Made by a program: the position numbers and the translations under genes
Shown here: positions 34,408 to 42,705 of the stretch, in pieces
Numbering within the stretch: position 1 is the stretch's first letter
Layout of the letters: every line of letters begins with the position of its first letter
Notes under the pieces: generated by a model
Databases searched by the model: none
Told to the model about the DNA's origin: nothing
What the model saw: only the letters and a program-made list of their open reading frames with translations
Assembly: GCF_030268205.1 (NCBI RefSeq)
Contig: NZ_BSQF01000001.1
Span: 974,649 to 1,038,648 of the forward strand
DNA length: 64,000 bases
Source: Allomuricauda sp. NBRC 101325
GTDB lineage: Bacteria > Bacteroidota > Bacteroidia > Flavobacteriales > Flavobacteriaceae
Direction: 5' to 3'

Positions 34408-36828
34408 ATGAAGCTAACCATCTCTAACGTTGTACTGGTTTTATTTGTGATGCATGGACTTTGTGCGCAAAAATACACCATAACGGGCAAGGTGGTAGAT
34501 GAGCAAAACGAGACCATTCCCTACGCCAATATTCTTCTTTTACAAGCGATGGATTCAACCTTTGTAAAGGGCACCTCTTCGGACGATAATGGGTTTTTTG
34601 AGCTAACGGGAATCGAACCCGACCTCTATTTATTACAAGCGAGTTATGTGGGGAGGGGTTCTGAGCCTAGGGCCTTGGACATCTCTAGCGATATCTCTTT
34701 AGGCGCCCTGATAATCGCGATGGGAAGCAATGAATTGGATGAAGTGGTAGTGGTTGCGCAACGTCCAAAACTCCAAAAACTACCAGACAGACTGGTTTTT
34801 TCGGTTGAAAACACGGTGGTATCCCAAGGAAGTTCATGGGATATTTTAAAAAGCACCCCCGGAGTTATTGTAAACCAAAACGAATTGATGATTCGCGGCC
34901 AAAATGCCACGGTTTATCTTAACGATAGAAAAGTTCAGCTTTCTGGACAAGAAGTGCAAGACCTATTGCAGGGGCTTTCAGGCGCGAATATTAAATCGGT
35001 TGAGGTCATTGCCAATCCCCCCGCAAGTTATGATGCAGAGCGTGGACCCGTTTTAAATATTGTGACCAGCAAAAACATTGTGCCAGGGTACAAGGGAAGT
35101 ATAAACGGCAATTATACACAGGCTGTTTTTTCTAAATATAGTTTGGGAACAAGTCATTATTACAAAACGGATAAGCTGAACTTGTTTGCCAATTATTCCA
35201 TCAACCCCAAAAAGGACTTGGAGAAAACCAAAAAGGGCATCCATTTTATGGATAACACCAATTCTGTATTCTCACAATGGGATACGGATTACAATCAGGT
35301 GGAAAGTTCGCAGTCGCATAACGGAAGTTTTGTGCTGGATTTTGACATTGATGACCGAAACAGTCTGAATTTTACCTCAAATGTGCTTTTTAACCTCAAC
35401 CAAGAGCAGCAAACCAATCTGGAAACCTTAATGAGCAACAATCTGGGCCAATTGGATTCCACGTTTACGACCCAGAACAACGCCGATATGGACAACACCA
35501 ATTTGGCATTTGATTTAAGCTATGTGTACAAACTAAAAAAGGAAGGGGCCCAAATTAGCGCCAATGGTCACTACACCTATTTTACTGGTGATTATTTTCA
35601 AAATTTGAACACAAATTATTTCGATGCAGGCGGTGCGTTTTTAAGGGATTTTGGGTTTGATTCCGATTCCAAACAAGACATTCAAATTTATACGGGACAA
35701 CTTGATTATTCCACCCCGATTGGAAACACTTCGTTTGAAACAGGGGCTAAAATTTCGGTTATCGATTCAGAAAGCAGTGTTCGTTTTTTCAATTTTTCGG
35801 GAAACGATGATAATGTGGATGCTTCCCAGTCAGACCAATTTTTATATGATGAAAAGGTGTATGCGGCCTATTTCAGTTTCGTAAAAAACTGGGAAAAATG
35901 GTCCATGAAATTAGGCGTTCGAGGAGAACTGACGGAGGCCGAAGGGACTTCATTAACCTTGAACCAAGTGAACTCCCAAGACTTTTTTGAGCCATTTCCA
36001 TCTTTATATGTATTGTATTCGCCATCGGACAAGCATAGCTTTTCTTTTGACTTTGGACGAAACGTGAACAGGCCAAAATATGATGACCTCAACCCTTTTC
36101 GATTCTTTTACAATGAAAACGATTATGAGCAAGGCAATCCTACATTAAGACCAAGCTTCAGCAACAACTTCAATTTTAATTATACCCTTAACAGCGAGTA
36201 CTTTTTTGATGTATACTACAAAGATAACGGCAGTAATATTGCGTATTTGGTTTTTCAGGACAATGACAACCAAACCTTGGTGGAGTTAAAACAAAATGTG
36301 CTTGACAGTAAATCGTATGGGTTGGATTTTACCCTGAGCAAAGGCATAATTCCCGCATGGTTTCTTTTAGCTTACACTTCAATTTTTCATGAGGAGGAAA
36401 CCTTTTTGGCCGAACAGAGCGGCAATGTGGCCTTTACCAATGAAGTGAATGGGGTCTATGCTTATTTAAGCAATTATTTAACCCTGTCCCAAGATGGAAC
36501 TTTCACGGGCGAAGTTACCGCCACCTATATTTCTAAATTCTTGTTCGGGTCGTATGTGTCGGATGAGCAGTTTAACCTCACTGTTGGGCTTCGCAAAACA
36601 CTTTTCGATAACAAAATTACCCTTTCCCTTGCCGCAGAGGATATTTTAGAAAAGTATGTGCCCACCTACCGTTCGCAGTATTTAAACCAGGATAATTTTT
36701 ACCGCAGACGGCCAGAAACCCAATTTATTCGTTTTGGATTTACCTACAATTTTGGGAATTTTAGGCTGGAAGACAATCAACGAGCCATCGACAAAAAAGA
36801 GCGTGAAAGACTTCAATCCCAAGATTAG
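34408..36828 (+). CDS. TonB-dependent receptor-like outer membrane beta-barrel protein
   Basis: Outer-membrane protein with a signal peptide (ending GLCAQ), an N-terminal carboxypeptidase-regulatory-like beta-sandwich (about 20-105, YTITGKVVDEQNETIPYANI), a plug-like domain (about 115-225, with GVIVNQNELMIRGQNATVYLNDR) and a long beta-barrel (about 230-790). It belongs to the CarboxypepD_reg/OMP-beta-barrel group of receptors, in which the transported ligand is often unknown. No SusD gene is adjacent, so it is not a standard SusCD glycan pair. 806 residues, single gene. Confidence 0.85.
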   Translation: MKLTISNVVLVLFVMHGLCAQKYTITGKVVDEQNETIPYANILLLQAMDSTFVKGTSSDDNGFFELTGIEPDLYLLQASYVGRGSEPRALDISSDISLGALIIAMGSNELDEVVVVAQRPKLQKLPDRLVFSVENTVVSQGSSWDILKSTPGVIVNQNELMIRGQNATVYLNDRKVQLSGQEVQDLLQGLSGANIKSVEVIANPPASYDAERGPVLNIVTSKNIVPGYKGSINGNYTQAVFSKYSLGTSHYYKTDKLNLFANYSINPKKDLEKTKKGIHFMDNTNSVFSQWDTDYNQVESSQSHNGSFVLDFDIDDRNSLNFTSNVLFNLNQEQQTNLETLMSNNLGQLDSTFTTQNNADMDNTNLAFDLSYVYKLKKEGAQISANGHYTYFTGDYFQNLNTNYFDAGGAFLRDFGFDSDSKQDIQIYTGQLDYSTPIGNTSFETGAKISVIDSESSVRFFNFSGNDDNVDASQSDQFLYDEKVYAAYFSFVKNWEKWSMKLGVRGELTEAEGTSLTLNQVNSQDFFEPFPSLYVLYSPSDKHSFSFDFGRNVNRPKYDDLNPFRFFYNENDYEQGNPTLRPSFSNNFNFNYTLNSEYFFDVYYKDNGSNIAYLVFQDNDNQTLVELKQNVLDSKSYGLDFTLSKGIIPAWFLLAYTSIFHEEETFLAEQSGNVAFTNEVNGVYAYLSNYLTLSQDGTFTGEVTATYISKFLFGSYVSDEQFNLTVGLRKTLFDNKITLSLAAEDILEKYVPTYRSQYLNQDNFYRRRPETQFIRFGFTYNFGNFRLEDNQRAIDKKERERLQSQD

Positions 36829-36879
36829 TACGTTCATTTTAAGTGATTTTGTACTTTTGCAGACCAAAAAGCAAAGGAT

Positions 36880-37872
36880 TTGCCAAAAATTCGAAACATA
36901 GAACTCCCTGATTTCCCGCTTCTTCTAGCTCCGATGGAAGATGTGAGCGACCCTCCTTTCCGTGCACTTTGTAAAGAACAAGGCGCAGACGTGGTCTATA
37001 CCGAGTTTATTTCTTCGGAAGGTCTGATTCGTGATGCCGCTAAAAGTGTCATTAAACTCGATATTTATGAAAAGGAGCGCCCAGTGGGCATTCAGATTTT
37101 TGGCGCAGAGCTGGATTCGATGTTGCAAGCTGTGGATATCGTAGAGCAATCCAACCCTGATATTATTGACATCAACTTTGGGTGCCCGGTAAAAAAAGTG
37201 GTCTGCAAAAACGCAGGCGCAGGTATTCTTCGTGATATACCTTTAATGGTAAAATTGACGGAGGAAATTGTGAAGCGCACCAAACTTCCCGTTACGGTAA
37301 AAACAAGATTGGGTTGGGATGCGAATTCCATTAAAATTGTTGAGGTCGCCGAACGGTTGCAAGATGTCGGGATTGAAGCTATTTCCATTCACGGAAGAAC
37401 CAGAGTGCAGATGTACAAGGGAGAAGCCGATTGGACTCCCATTGCTGAGGTTAAAAACAACCAACGCATGCATATTCCGGTTTTTGGCAATGGCGATGTG
37501 GACACTCCCGAAGCGGCAGTTAAAATGCGTGACGAATTTGGATTGGATGGTGCGATGATTGGTAGGGCCAGCATCGGTTACCCATGGTTTTTTAAAGAGG
37601 TGAAGCACTTTTTTAAAACGGGAGAACATTTACCTCCTCCATCAATGGTTGAACGAGTAGATGCAGCCAGAAGGCATTTGCAAATGTCGATTGATTGGAA
37701 AGGCGAAAAATTAGGAGTTTTTGAAACCCGAAGACACTACACCAACTACTTTAAGGGGATTCCCCATTTTAAAGAATACCGCATGAAAATGGTAACCAGC
37801 GACGATGCCGCCGATGTTTTTGCCGCTTTTGATGAGGTATTGGAAAAGTTTGGGGATTATCAGTTTGCCTAA
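36880..37872 (+). CDS. dusB: tRNA-dihydrouridine synthase (DusB-like)
   Basis: FMN enzyme that reduces uridine to dihydrouridine in the D loop of tRNAs. The start is a TTG at 36880 preceded by AAAGGA, giving 330 residues that begin PKIRNIELPDFPLLLAPMED, as DusB-type proteins do; the first ATG is inside the conserved PMEDVSD motif and so too late. Other marks are DINFGCPVKKV with the catalytic Cys near residue 108, TVKTRLGWD, ISIHGRTR and GNGDV. A TACTTTTG -7-like element lies at 36852-36859. The stop overlaps the stop of the convergent permease gene. Confidence 0.93.
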   Translation: MPKIRNIELPDFPLLLAPMEDVSDPPFRALCKEQGADVVYTEFISSEGLIRDAAKSVIKLDIYEKERPVGIQIFGAELDSMLQAVDIVEQSNPDIIDINFGCPVKKVVCKNAGAGILRDIPLMVKLTEEIVKRTKLPVTVKTRLGWDANSIKIVEVAERLQDVGIEAISIHGRTRVQMYKGEADWTPIAEVKNNQRMHIPVFGNGDVDTPEAAVKMRDEFGLDGAMIGRASIGYPWFFKEVKHFFKTGEHLPPPSMVERVDAARRHLQMSIDWKGEKLGVFETRRHYTNYFKGIPHFKEYRMKMVTSDDAADVFAAFDEVLEKFGDYQFA

Positions 37873-39077
37873 ATAGCAATCAACTTTTGGTTGATTCGAC
37901 TACTGGCAATTTTGGATGAAATAAAACCTAAAACCACAATGGTGCCCATCACAATCAAAACATTTATGGGATTGTATTCCACGGGATAGGCCAAAGTGGG
38001 GGTAATTTTTACCCAACCAAACAACAATTGCGAAGTAATCAACAGGGATCCAAGTAGCACTCCGATAAGTCCACCAAAAGAAGTGACCAACAACCCTTGA
38101 ATAAAATATATTCTGCGCAATTCCTTAATCGTCGTCCCAAGACTGAACAAGGTTTTGGAGTTTTGTTGCTTGTCCAAAATCATCATAATAATGGCGCCCA
38201 CCACATTAAAGAGCGCTATGATCAACACCAAGGTAAAAATCAAATAAGTGGCTAGATTTTCGGTGTTCAACATGCGATAAAGCGTGCTGTTTTGTTCCCT
38301 GCGGGTTAAAATGGACACTTTATCCCCCAAAACTTGATTGATTCCGGTTCTAACTTCTTCAGCCGAAGCACCATCTTTCAATTTAAAATTGATTCCAGAA
38401 ATTTCAGTGCTGTCTTTTTGTAATAGTGCCTGCACCAAAGGAAGGTATGTGAAAACATATTTCTTATCGAGGTTTTCTTCTACCGCATACATACCGCTCA
38501 CCACTAAAGGAAGTTCATTGTAGGGTTTAGAACTCATTAAACCTTGTTGCGAGAAGGAACCTTTTCCTGGTTTAGGCACCAAAACCTCCATAGGTGTTCT
38601 GTTGTTCATAGGTACCCCCAGCAAATTGAAAATGCCCATGCCAATTACCGCACTCTTATCTATTTTACTCCAACTACCAGCATATAAATTGGTATCAAGC
38701 CCCGTTACGGATCTATAATTATCATCGATTCCTTTAATGTAGGCAATAGTGCTTTTTTCCTTATAAGTTAGATAGGCCCGTTCTTCCAATTCTTTGGCGT
38801 ATTTAGCCAGTCCAGGAATCTTTTGAAGCGCTTCCTCTTCCTCAGGGGAAAGGATAAAATGTTTTCCTATAGTTGGCGAACCCTTTAAATCGGGATCAAA
38901 TGTATTGGAAAAAGAAAGACTGAAGGTTTTTAGCCCAGCGAAGGCCGATAACACCACAAAAAGTGCGGCAGAGCCAATCACAATGACCAAAAACGTAATA
39001 AAATTGATAATGTTCACCGCATTTTGGCTGCTCTTGGACCGTAAGTAACGCTTTGCGATGTAGAGAGGAAAATTCAA
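37869..39077 (-). CDS. LolC/LolE-type ABC transporter permease
   Basis: Membrane subunit of a MacB/LolC-E type ABC system; LolCDE extracts lipoproteins from the inner membrane. The 402 residues have an N-terminal membrane helix (about 18-45) after the basic segment AKRYLRSKSS, a long periplasmic domain (about 60-270), and three more helices in the FtsX-like C-terminal domain (about 275-400, with LFSLGTTIKELRRIYFIQG). No ATPase gene is adjacent, so the partner is encoded elsewhere. It is translated from 1 bp after the rbfA stop. Flavobacteria commonly have this pair. Confidence 0.85.
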   Translation of the reverse strand: MNFPLYIAKRYLRSKSSQNAVNIINFITFLVIVIGSAALFVVLSAFAGLKTFSLSFSNTFDPDLKGSPTIGKHFILSPEEEEALQKIPGLAKYAKELEERAYLTYKEKSTIAYIKGIDDNYRSVTGLDTNLYAGSWSKIDKSAVIGMGIFNLLGVPMNNRTPMEVLVPKPGKGSFSQQGLMSSKPYNELPLVVSGMYAVEENLDKKYVFTYLPLVQALLQKDSTEISGINFKLKDGASAEEVRTGINQVLGDKVSILTRREQNSTLYRMLNTENLATYLIFTLVLIIALFNVVGAIIMMILDKQQNSKTLFSLGTTIKELRRIYFIQGLLVTSFGGLIGVLLGSLLITSQLLFGWVKITPTLAYPVEYNPINVLIVMGTIVVLGFISSKIASSRINQKLIAI

Positions 39078-39078
39078 A

Positions 39079-39474
39079 TCAGGATTTCTTTCTTTTGTCC
39101 AGTAAATCTCTGTTTATAATGGGGTTTTCTTCTCCTTTTAAGGATTTTTCAATGTTGTCGATGTATTCTAAGGAATCGTCCAAATAAAAGTTGAGTTCAG
39201 GAACACGACGCAATTGATTTTTGGTGCGCTGTGCCAGCTCATAACGAATGGCCACTTGGTTTTCTTTGATTCCGGCCAACAATCCTTTAGCATCTTTATT
39301 CGGAAAAATGCTCACATATACTTTGGCCAAAGACAAATCCACGGTAACGGAAACCTTGGAAACAGAGATTAAAGTGCCCTTGAGCCCACCATCGGTAGCG
39401 GCTCGTTGCAAAATATCTGCAAGGTCTTTTTGGATGATTCCCCCTATTTTTTTCTGTCTTTGTGTTTCTTCCAT
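39079..39474 (-). CDS. rbfA: Ribosome-binding factor A
   Basis: Small KH-like protein that binds the 30S subunit and helps 16S rRNA maturation. The 131 residues begin METQRQKKIGGIIQKDLADIL after a short leader, and contain VSVTVDLSLAKVYVSIFP, the IRYELAQRTKNQLRRVPELNFYLDDS segment (described in pieces: AQRTKNQLRRVP, then ELNFYLDDS), all typical RbfA. Upstream partner of the LolC/E-type permease gene in a two-gene operon. Confidence 0.93.
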   Translation of the reverse strand: MEETQRQKKIGGIIQKDLADILQRAATDGGLKGTLISVSKVSVTVDLSLAKVYVSIFPNKDAKGLLAGIKENQVAIRYELAQRTKNQLRRVPELNFYLDDSLEYIDNIEKSLKGEENPIINRDLLDKRKKS

Positions 39475-39578
39475 AGTGCAAAAATAAGCGAATTACTGAC
39501 TCTCCTCACTTTCTGAACCAATTACAGTGCGTAATTTTGGAAAAAGGACCATTAATTTGAATTAAATATCGCAAATCC

Positions 39579-39986
39579 ATGGATAAAATAGAACACATTG
39601 GCATCGCAGTGAAAAATTTGGAAGCATCAAATTTGTTGTTTGCCAAATTATTGGGTGTGCCGCATTATAAAATTGAAGAAGTAGCCTCGGAAGGAGTAAA
39701 GACTTCTTTCTTTCAATCGGGCCCCAACAAGATTGAACTTCTGGAAGCGACCAACCCAGCAAGTCCGATTGCTAAATTTTTGGAGAAGAAAGGAGAGGGC
39801 ATCCATCATGTGGCATTTGCAGTGGAGGATATTGTGTCCGAAATATCAAGATTAAAAGGCGAAGGCTTTGTAGTTTTGAACGAAACACCTAAGAAAGGTG
39901 CTGATAATAAACTGGTTACGTTTTTGCATCCGAAGGGCACAAACGGGGTTTTGGTAGAGCTTTGCCAAGAAATAAAAGCGGAGTAG
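39579..39986 (+). CDS. mce: Methylmalonyl-CoA epimerase
   Basis: Glyoxalase-fold enzyme that converts (2S)- to (2R)-methylmalonyl-CoA in propionate and odd-chain metabolism. The 135 residues begin MDKIEHIGIAVKNLEAS, with the first metal His, and carry IELLEATNPASPIAKFLEKKGEGIHHVAF (read in parts: IELLEAT, then EGIHHVAF with two His) and the final ligand Glu in GVLVELCQE. The candidate -7 element TAATTTTG is at 39532-39539. Last core gene before the tRNA that hosts the element. Confidence 0.92.
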   Translation: MDKIEHIGIAVKNLEASNLLFAKLLGVPHYKIEEVASEGVKTSFFQSGPNKIELLEATNPASPIAKFLEKKGEGIHHVAFAVEDIVSEISRLKGEGFVVLNETPKKGADNKLVTFLHPKGTNGVLVELCQEIKAE

Positions 39987-39998
39987 CAGCGTTAAAAC

Positions 39999-40030
39999 CT
40001 TGCGGTGGTAAAAAATAAACACTAATATTG
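39999..40030 (+). promoter_or_regulatory. Promoter of the CAT-anticodon tRNA
   Basis: CTTG at 39999-40002, a 20-base spacer, and TAATATTG at 40023-40030, each one mismatch from the TTTG / TAnnTTTG consensus. The tRNA starts 15 bases later. Confidence 0.6.
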
Positions 40031-40045
40031 CATCCGCAAAAATGC

Positions 40046-40119
40046 GGTCCTATAGCTCAGTTGGTTAGAGCACCTGACTCATAATCAGGTGGTCCCTGGT
40101 TCGAGCCCAGGTGGGACCA
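40046..40119 (+). tRNA. tRNA with CAT anticodon (Met or lysidine-Ile)
   Basis: A 74-base cloverleaf. Acceptor GGTCCTA pairs with TGGGACC (one G-T pair), discriminator A. The anticodon stem-loop is CCTGA-CTCATAA-TCAGG, giving CAT. The T arm is CCTGG-TTCGAGC-CCAGG. CCA is not encoded. It is not an initiator type, since the acceptor 1-72 pair is G-C; elongator Met and the Ile tRNA modified with lysidine cannot be separated with certainty. The 3' 42 bases of this gene form the core of the element's left attachment site. Confidence 0.93.
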
Positions 40120-40122
40120 CTT
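40078..40122. repeat. attL: 45 bp direct repeat in the tRNA 3' end
   Basis: Bases from the anticodon loop to two bases past the tRNA (starting CTCATAATCAGG, ending GGGACCACTT). An identical copy is at 63539-63583. Flanking bases differ, which sets the repeat borders exactly. The tRNA stays intact because the element carries the replacing 3' part. Confidence 0.93.
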
Positions 40123-40171
40123 CAACAAAGATAAGCCTTTCAAGCAATTGGGAGGTTTTTCTTTTTTATGC

Positions 40172-40192
40172 GGGTACAACATAGGTACAACA
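40172..40192 (+). repeat. Left integrase arm-site-like repeat
   Basis: GGGTACAACATAGGTACAAC plus A: two GGTACAAC units in direct order. The same 21 bases recur in the same orientation at 63403-63423, near the other end and just before the integrase gene. This position is typical of arm-type binding sites of tyrosine integrases. Confidence 0.7.
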
Positions 40193-40268
40193 TTTCAAAA
40201 ACACCAATAACCATTCATAAGCTGTTATTGTTTGTCAAGTAATAGTTTACAAAAAAAATGGGTGTTGT

Positions 40269-40559
40269 TTATTTGGACTTTAGTTTCTCAACTAGTCCAT
40301 CGATTATTATATGAAAATCGCAAATACTATCAAAATCATTAAACTCTGCTTGGTGCTGAGGAGTAGTTCCACCAAAGATCAAATCTTGAATTAAGTTATT
40401 ATGCTGAATATAATTGGAGCATGAGTACCTAATCCCTTCCATTTCTACTTTCATATTTTTACTCGATTTACTTTTGGTATTGTAGGCTTTTCTGAGAATC
40501 TCATGACGTTCTTTATATCCAATTAATTTATTAGTATGGTCTTGTATTTTTTCATTCAT
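40269..40559 (-). CDS. Hypothetical protein at the element's left end
   Basis: A 96-residue soluble, charged protein that I do not recognise. The N-terminal half is basic and helical (HTNKLIGYKERHEILRKAY), and the C-terminal half has aromatic and acidic residues (EFNDFDSICDFHIIIDGL). No signal peptide or membrane segment. It lies alone 97 bp to the left of the ImmA/IrrE peptidase gene and points to the element end. Ribosome-binding evidence upstream is weak. Confidence 0.45.
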   Translation of the reverse strand: MNEKIQDHTNKLIGYKERHEILRKAYNTKSKSSKNMKVEMEGIRYSCSNYIQHNNLIQDLIFGGTTPQHQAEFNDFDSICDFHIIIDGLVEKLKSK

Positions 40560-40656
40560 ATCTTAGGACAATTGTTTTTTTGAACTTCAATAAAGTTAAT
40601 GATCTTGGAGGGTCAATAATTGAAGAACGACTGGGCTACCAAATCTCATAAGTCAT

Positions 40657-41448
40657 TTATTCTTCCCAAATAATGCTAATTACACCATCAGGGCCGTATA
40701 TACATTTTTCATAGAATGCCCTGCCATTGTCTTGAGGCCTATAAATCTTGAACCAATCTTGCGCCTCGATTTCAACTATTTCATCATAACGTTTGCCATC
40801 TTTGAAAAAGTCCGACATCAAGGTATTGATAGGGATGGAATCCTTTCCGTCCAGTAAGCTTTTAAAAGGAAAATCATTGCTCGGAAAGTACCATTCTATC
40901 CCAAATCCTTTTGAGTAGATAACAATGATGGGATGCGTCCCTATTAGAGCAAATCTCAAAGCAGCTGCTGTAAGACTCACTTGGAAGGTATCCGAGATGT
41001 GCTTTGTTAGGTCGAAGTTAAAGGGTTTACCTAGGCATTCTTTAAGAAATCTAAACTCTGGCATTAATAGGCAAGAAGCAAAAAAGTCGGCTTCCCTTTC
41101 CAATCGGTAGTGAAAAGATTGATTGGTCTTTGAGGGATGTGGTTTTAACTTACCTGAAATAATTCCCTTTCGATGGTTTTCTATGATACAATGTGCCAGT
41201 TCATGGGCCATAGTGAACCGACCCCGGGGAGTATCAATATGGTTTCCCCGAGAGGTATTGAGATGAATAAAAAAACTATTGTCGTAGACCGTCATGCCAT
41301 CGAATGCATTTCCATAGTCGTCCTCGGCATATGGGATTTCCTCATCCTCCAATATCTGCTTCAAGGGGGTCACGGTGGTTTCATAGGTCATGGCAATAGA
41401 CTCGGCCAAATTACCTATACTTCTTGGTGGAAGGAACTTATTCTCCAT
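40657..41448 (-). CDS. ImmA/IrrE family zinc metallopeptidase
   Basis: Zinc protease of the family that inactivates repressors after DNA damage (ImmA for ICEBs1, IrrE in Deinococcus, CapP in some CBASS loci). The 263 residues have the zinc motif MAHELAHCII (HExxH, about residues 83-87) and a downstream EREADFFASCLLMP that supplies the third ligand Glu. The N-terminal part contains LAESIAMTYETTVTP. Its ATG overlaps the stop of the upstream small gene by 11 bp, so it is translationally coupled as the last gene of a three-gene operon divergent from the CBASS operon. Its target is not identified; the neighbouring sigma-like or small protein is a reasonable guess. Confidence 0.85.
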   Translation of the reverse strand: MENKFLPPRSIGNLAESIAMTYETTVTPLKQILEDEEIPYAEDDYGNAFDGMTVYDNSFFIHLNTSRGNHIDTPRGRFTMAHELAHCIIENHRKGIISGKLKPHPSKTNQSFHYRLEREADFFASCLLMPEFRFLKECLGKPFNFDLTKHISDTFQVSLTAAALRFALIGTHPIIVIYSKGFGIEWYFPSNDFPFKSLLDGKDSIPINTLMSDFFKDGKRYDEIVEIEAQDWFKIYRPQDNGRAFYEKCIYGPDGVISIIWEE

Positions 41449-41770
41449 TCCTCTTCTTTTCCTGGTTTCGTTTCATTTTTTTAAGTATATCCTCGGGTAC
41501 AGTTTCCCCCTTTCTTGCGGCCATCCTAAGTTGTTGAATTGAATTCTCCTCATCTTTAAGCAAGGGAATCTGCCCTATGGATTTTGATTGAACCCTACCT
41601 TCGATGATTGCATCAACATTAACAGACTTATCAATGAGTTTGTAATCGTAGCCATCATGAAGTATTTCAAATTGTCTCAACTCCCATGAATTTTTGGGAA
41701 AGAGATACCCTAAAGGGGCTAACCATTCATTGAGGTTTTCGGCTTTCATTTCAATACTATTTTTTCCCAT
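41438..41770 (-). CDS. Small protein between sigma-like and ImmA/IrrE genes
   Basis: Unknown function; 110 residues with the ATG at 41770, preferred because it overlaps the preceding gene by 14 bp and gives a compact protein. The frame extends 15 codons further upstream. The sequence has a beta-like segment (LRQFEILHDGYDYKL), a middle IEGRVQSKSIGQIPLL and a basic helical tail (PEDILKKMKRNQEKKRNGE). No helix-turn-helix is evident. Overlaps on both sides show tight co-expression with the sigma-like protein and the protease; an anti-sigma or adaptor role is conceivable. Confidence 0.6.
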   Translation of the reverse strand: MGKNSIEMKAENLNEWLAPLGYLFPKNSWELRQFEILHDGYDYKLIDKSVNVDAIIEGRVQSKSIGQIPLLKDEENSIQQLRMAARKGETVPEDILKKMKRNQEKKRNGE

Positions 41771-42431
41771 GGATATTATTGAGATATTGATCAACGTATT
41801 CGCATGCTTCACCATAATATTTACGGATTGATGCCTGGGCGAGGTTCAGACGCTCTCTTAAATTTTTAGTGGCAGATCTAGGAGGATATTCACCACCTAA
41901 GTGCTCATAAGTCTTATATGTGAGATAAATTATTCTTTTTTTCTCGTTTAAACCATTTAGAACGGGCTCCAAAATCTCCAATCGTTTTCGGAGGCTACGC
42001 CGCGTCTCTAAATTTTCACCGGCAGCAAAGGCCACCATTTCGGGAATGGAGGTTATTACAGCCAATTCTTCCTTTTCAGGTTCATGGCAAGTGCTTTTTT
42101 GATGATAATTGGCAAGTTGGGAACCTGCGATTCGATAAAGCCATAGCTTAATGCCTTCCTCGACGTTTGTGGCATTGACCTTCTTTAAGTCAAATGAATT
42201 GGCATATTTCCAGACCCTTGAAAACGTACAATCCCGTATTTCAAGTGCAACCGTTGGGGAATAGTTCCATTTATCACATATAATCTCACATTTTTTGAGA
42301 AGATCATCATCAAAGTGTTGACAAAACTCCCTAAATGCATTTTTCGCATCATCAGGCATATCATCCTTCCACGAAATAATCGTCAAAAGTTCTTCGAGAT
42401 TGGATTCCTCCGTTTGGCCAGTGGTTTTCAA
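41757..42431 (-). CDS. Sigma-70-like regulator
   Basis: A 224-residue protein resembling an ECF-type sigma factor. Residues about 60-110 look like region 2 (EIRDCTFSRVWKYANSF, then IKLWLYRIAGSQLANYHQK, matching the AWLYRIA-N-x-x-x-D-xx pattern). Residues about 155-215 look like region 4 (LNEKKRIIYLTYKTYEHLGG, then RERLNLAQASIRKYY, a helix-turn-helix end). Confidence in sigma activity is moderate because region 2 is shortened. First gene of the coupled operon with a small protein and an ImmA/IrrE protease. The 22 bp palindrome at 42462-42483 lies 31 bp upstream. Confidence 0.7.
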   Translation of the reverse strand: MKTTGQTEESNLEELLTIISWKDDMPDDAKNAFREFCQHFDDDLLKKCEIICDKWNYSPTVALEIRDCTFSRVWKYANSFDLKKVNATNVEEGIKLWLYRIAGSQLANYHQKSTCHEPEKEELAVITSIPEMVAFAAGENLETRRSLRKRLEILEPVLNGLNEKKRIIYLTYKTYEHLGGEYPPRSATKNLRERLNLAQASIRKYYGEACEYVDQYLNNIHGKK

Positions 42432-42461
42432 AAATCAAATGTGGTTGTTAACTATATACCT

Positions 42462-42483
42462 AAAACCGTGATATCACGGTTTT
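42462..42483. promoter_or_regulatory. 22 bp perfect palindrome, candidate shared operator
   Basis: AAAACCGTGAT followed directly by its reverse complement ATCACGGTTTT. It lies in the 274 bp gap between the divergent sigma-like/ImmA-IrrE operon and the CBASS operon, 31 bp from the sigma-like gene start. Length, symmetry and position suit a dimeric regulator. Confidence 0.7.
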
Positions 42484-42705
42484 TGTAGTAGGGTGAAGCC
42501 CATACTATTATTTAATGGGTTTCTACAAAAAATCAAAATTCACAATTGAGGGCTGGGGATTGTCCGAGAATAAGAATACTCCTGAGATAAAAGTAAGAAA
42601 AAAGTGGAATTTAAAAAAAAGCTATTTAATAATGTTAAAAAAATACCCTCTCCTTGGTTTTAGGGCTAAACCCCTCGGTCAAGATATGGAGGAAAAATTA
42701 AAAAT

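Noticed and set aside
34408-36828. Polysaccharide utilisation locus (SusCD pair)
   Set aside because: No SusD gene or glycoside hydrolase is adjacent; the protein is a single receptor-like barrel.
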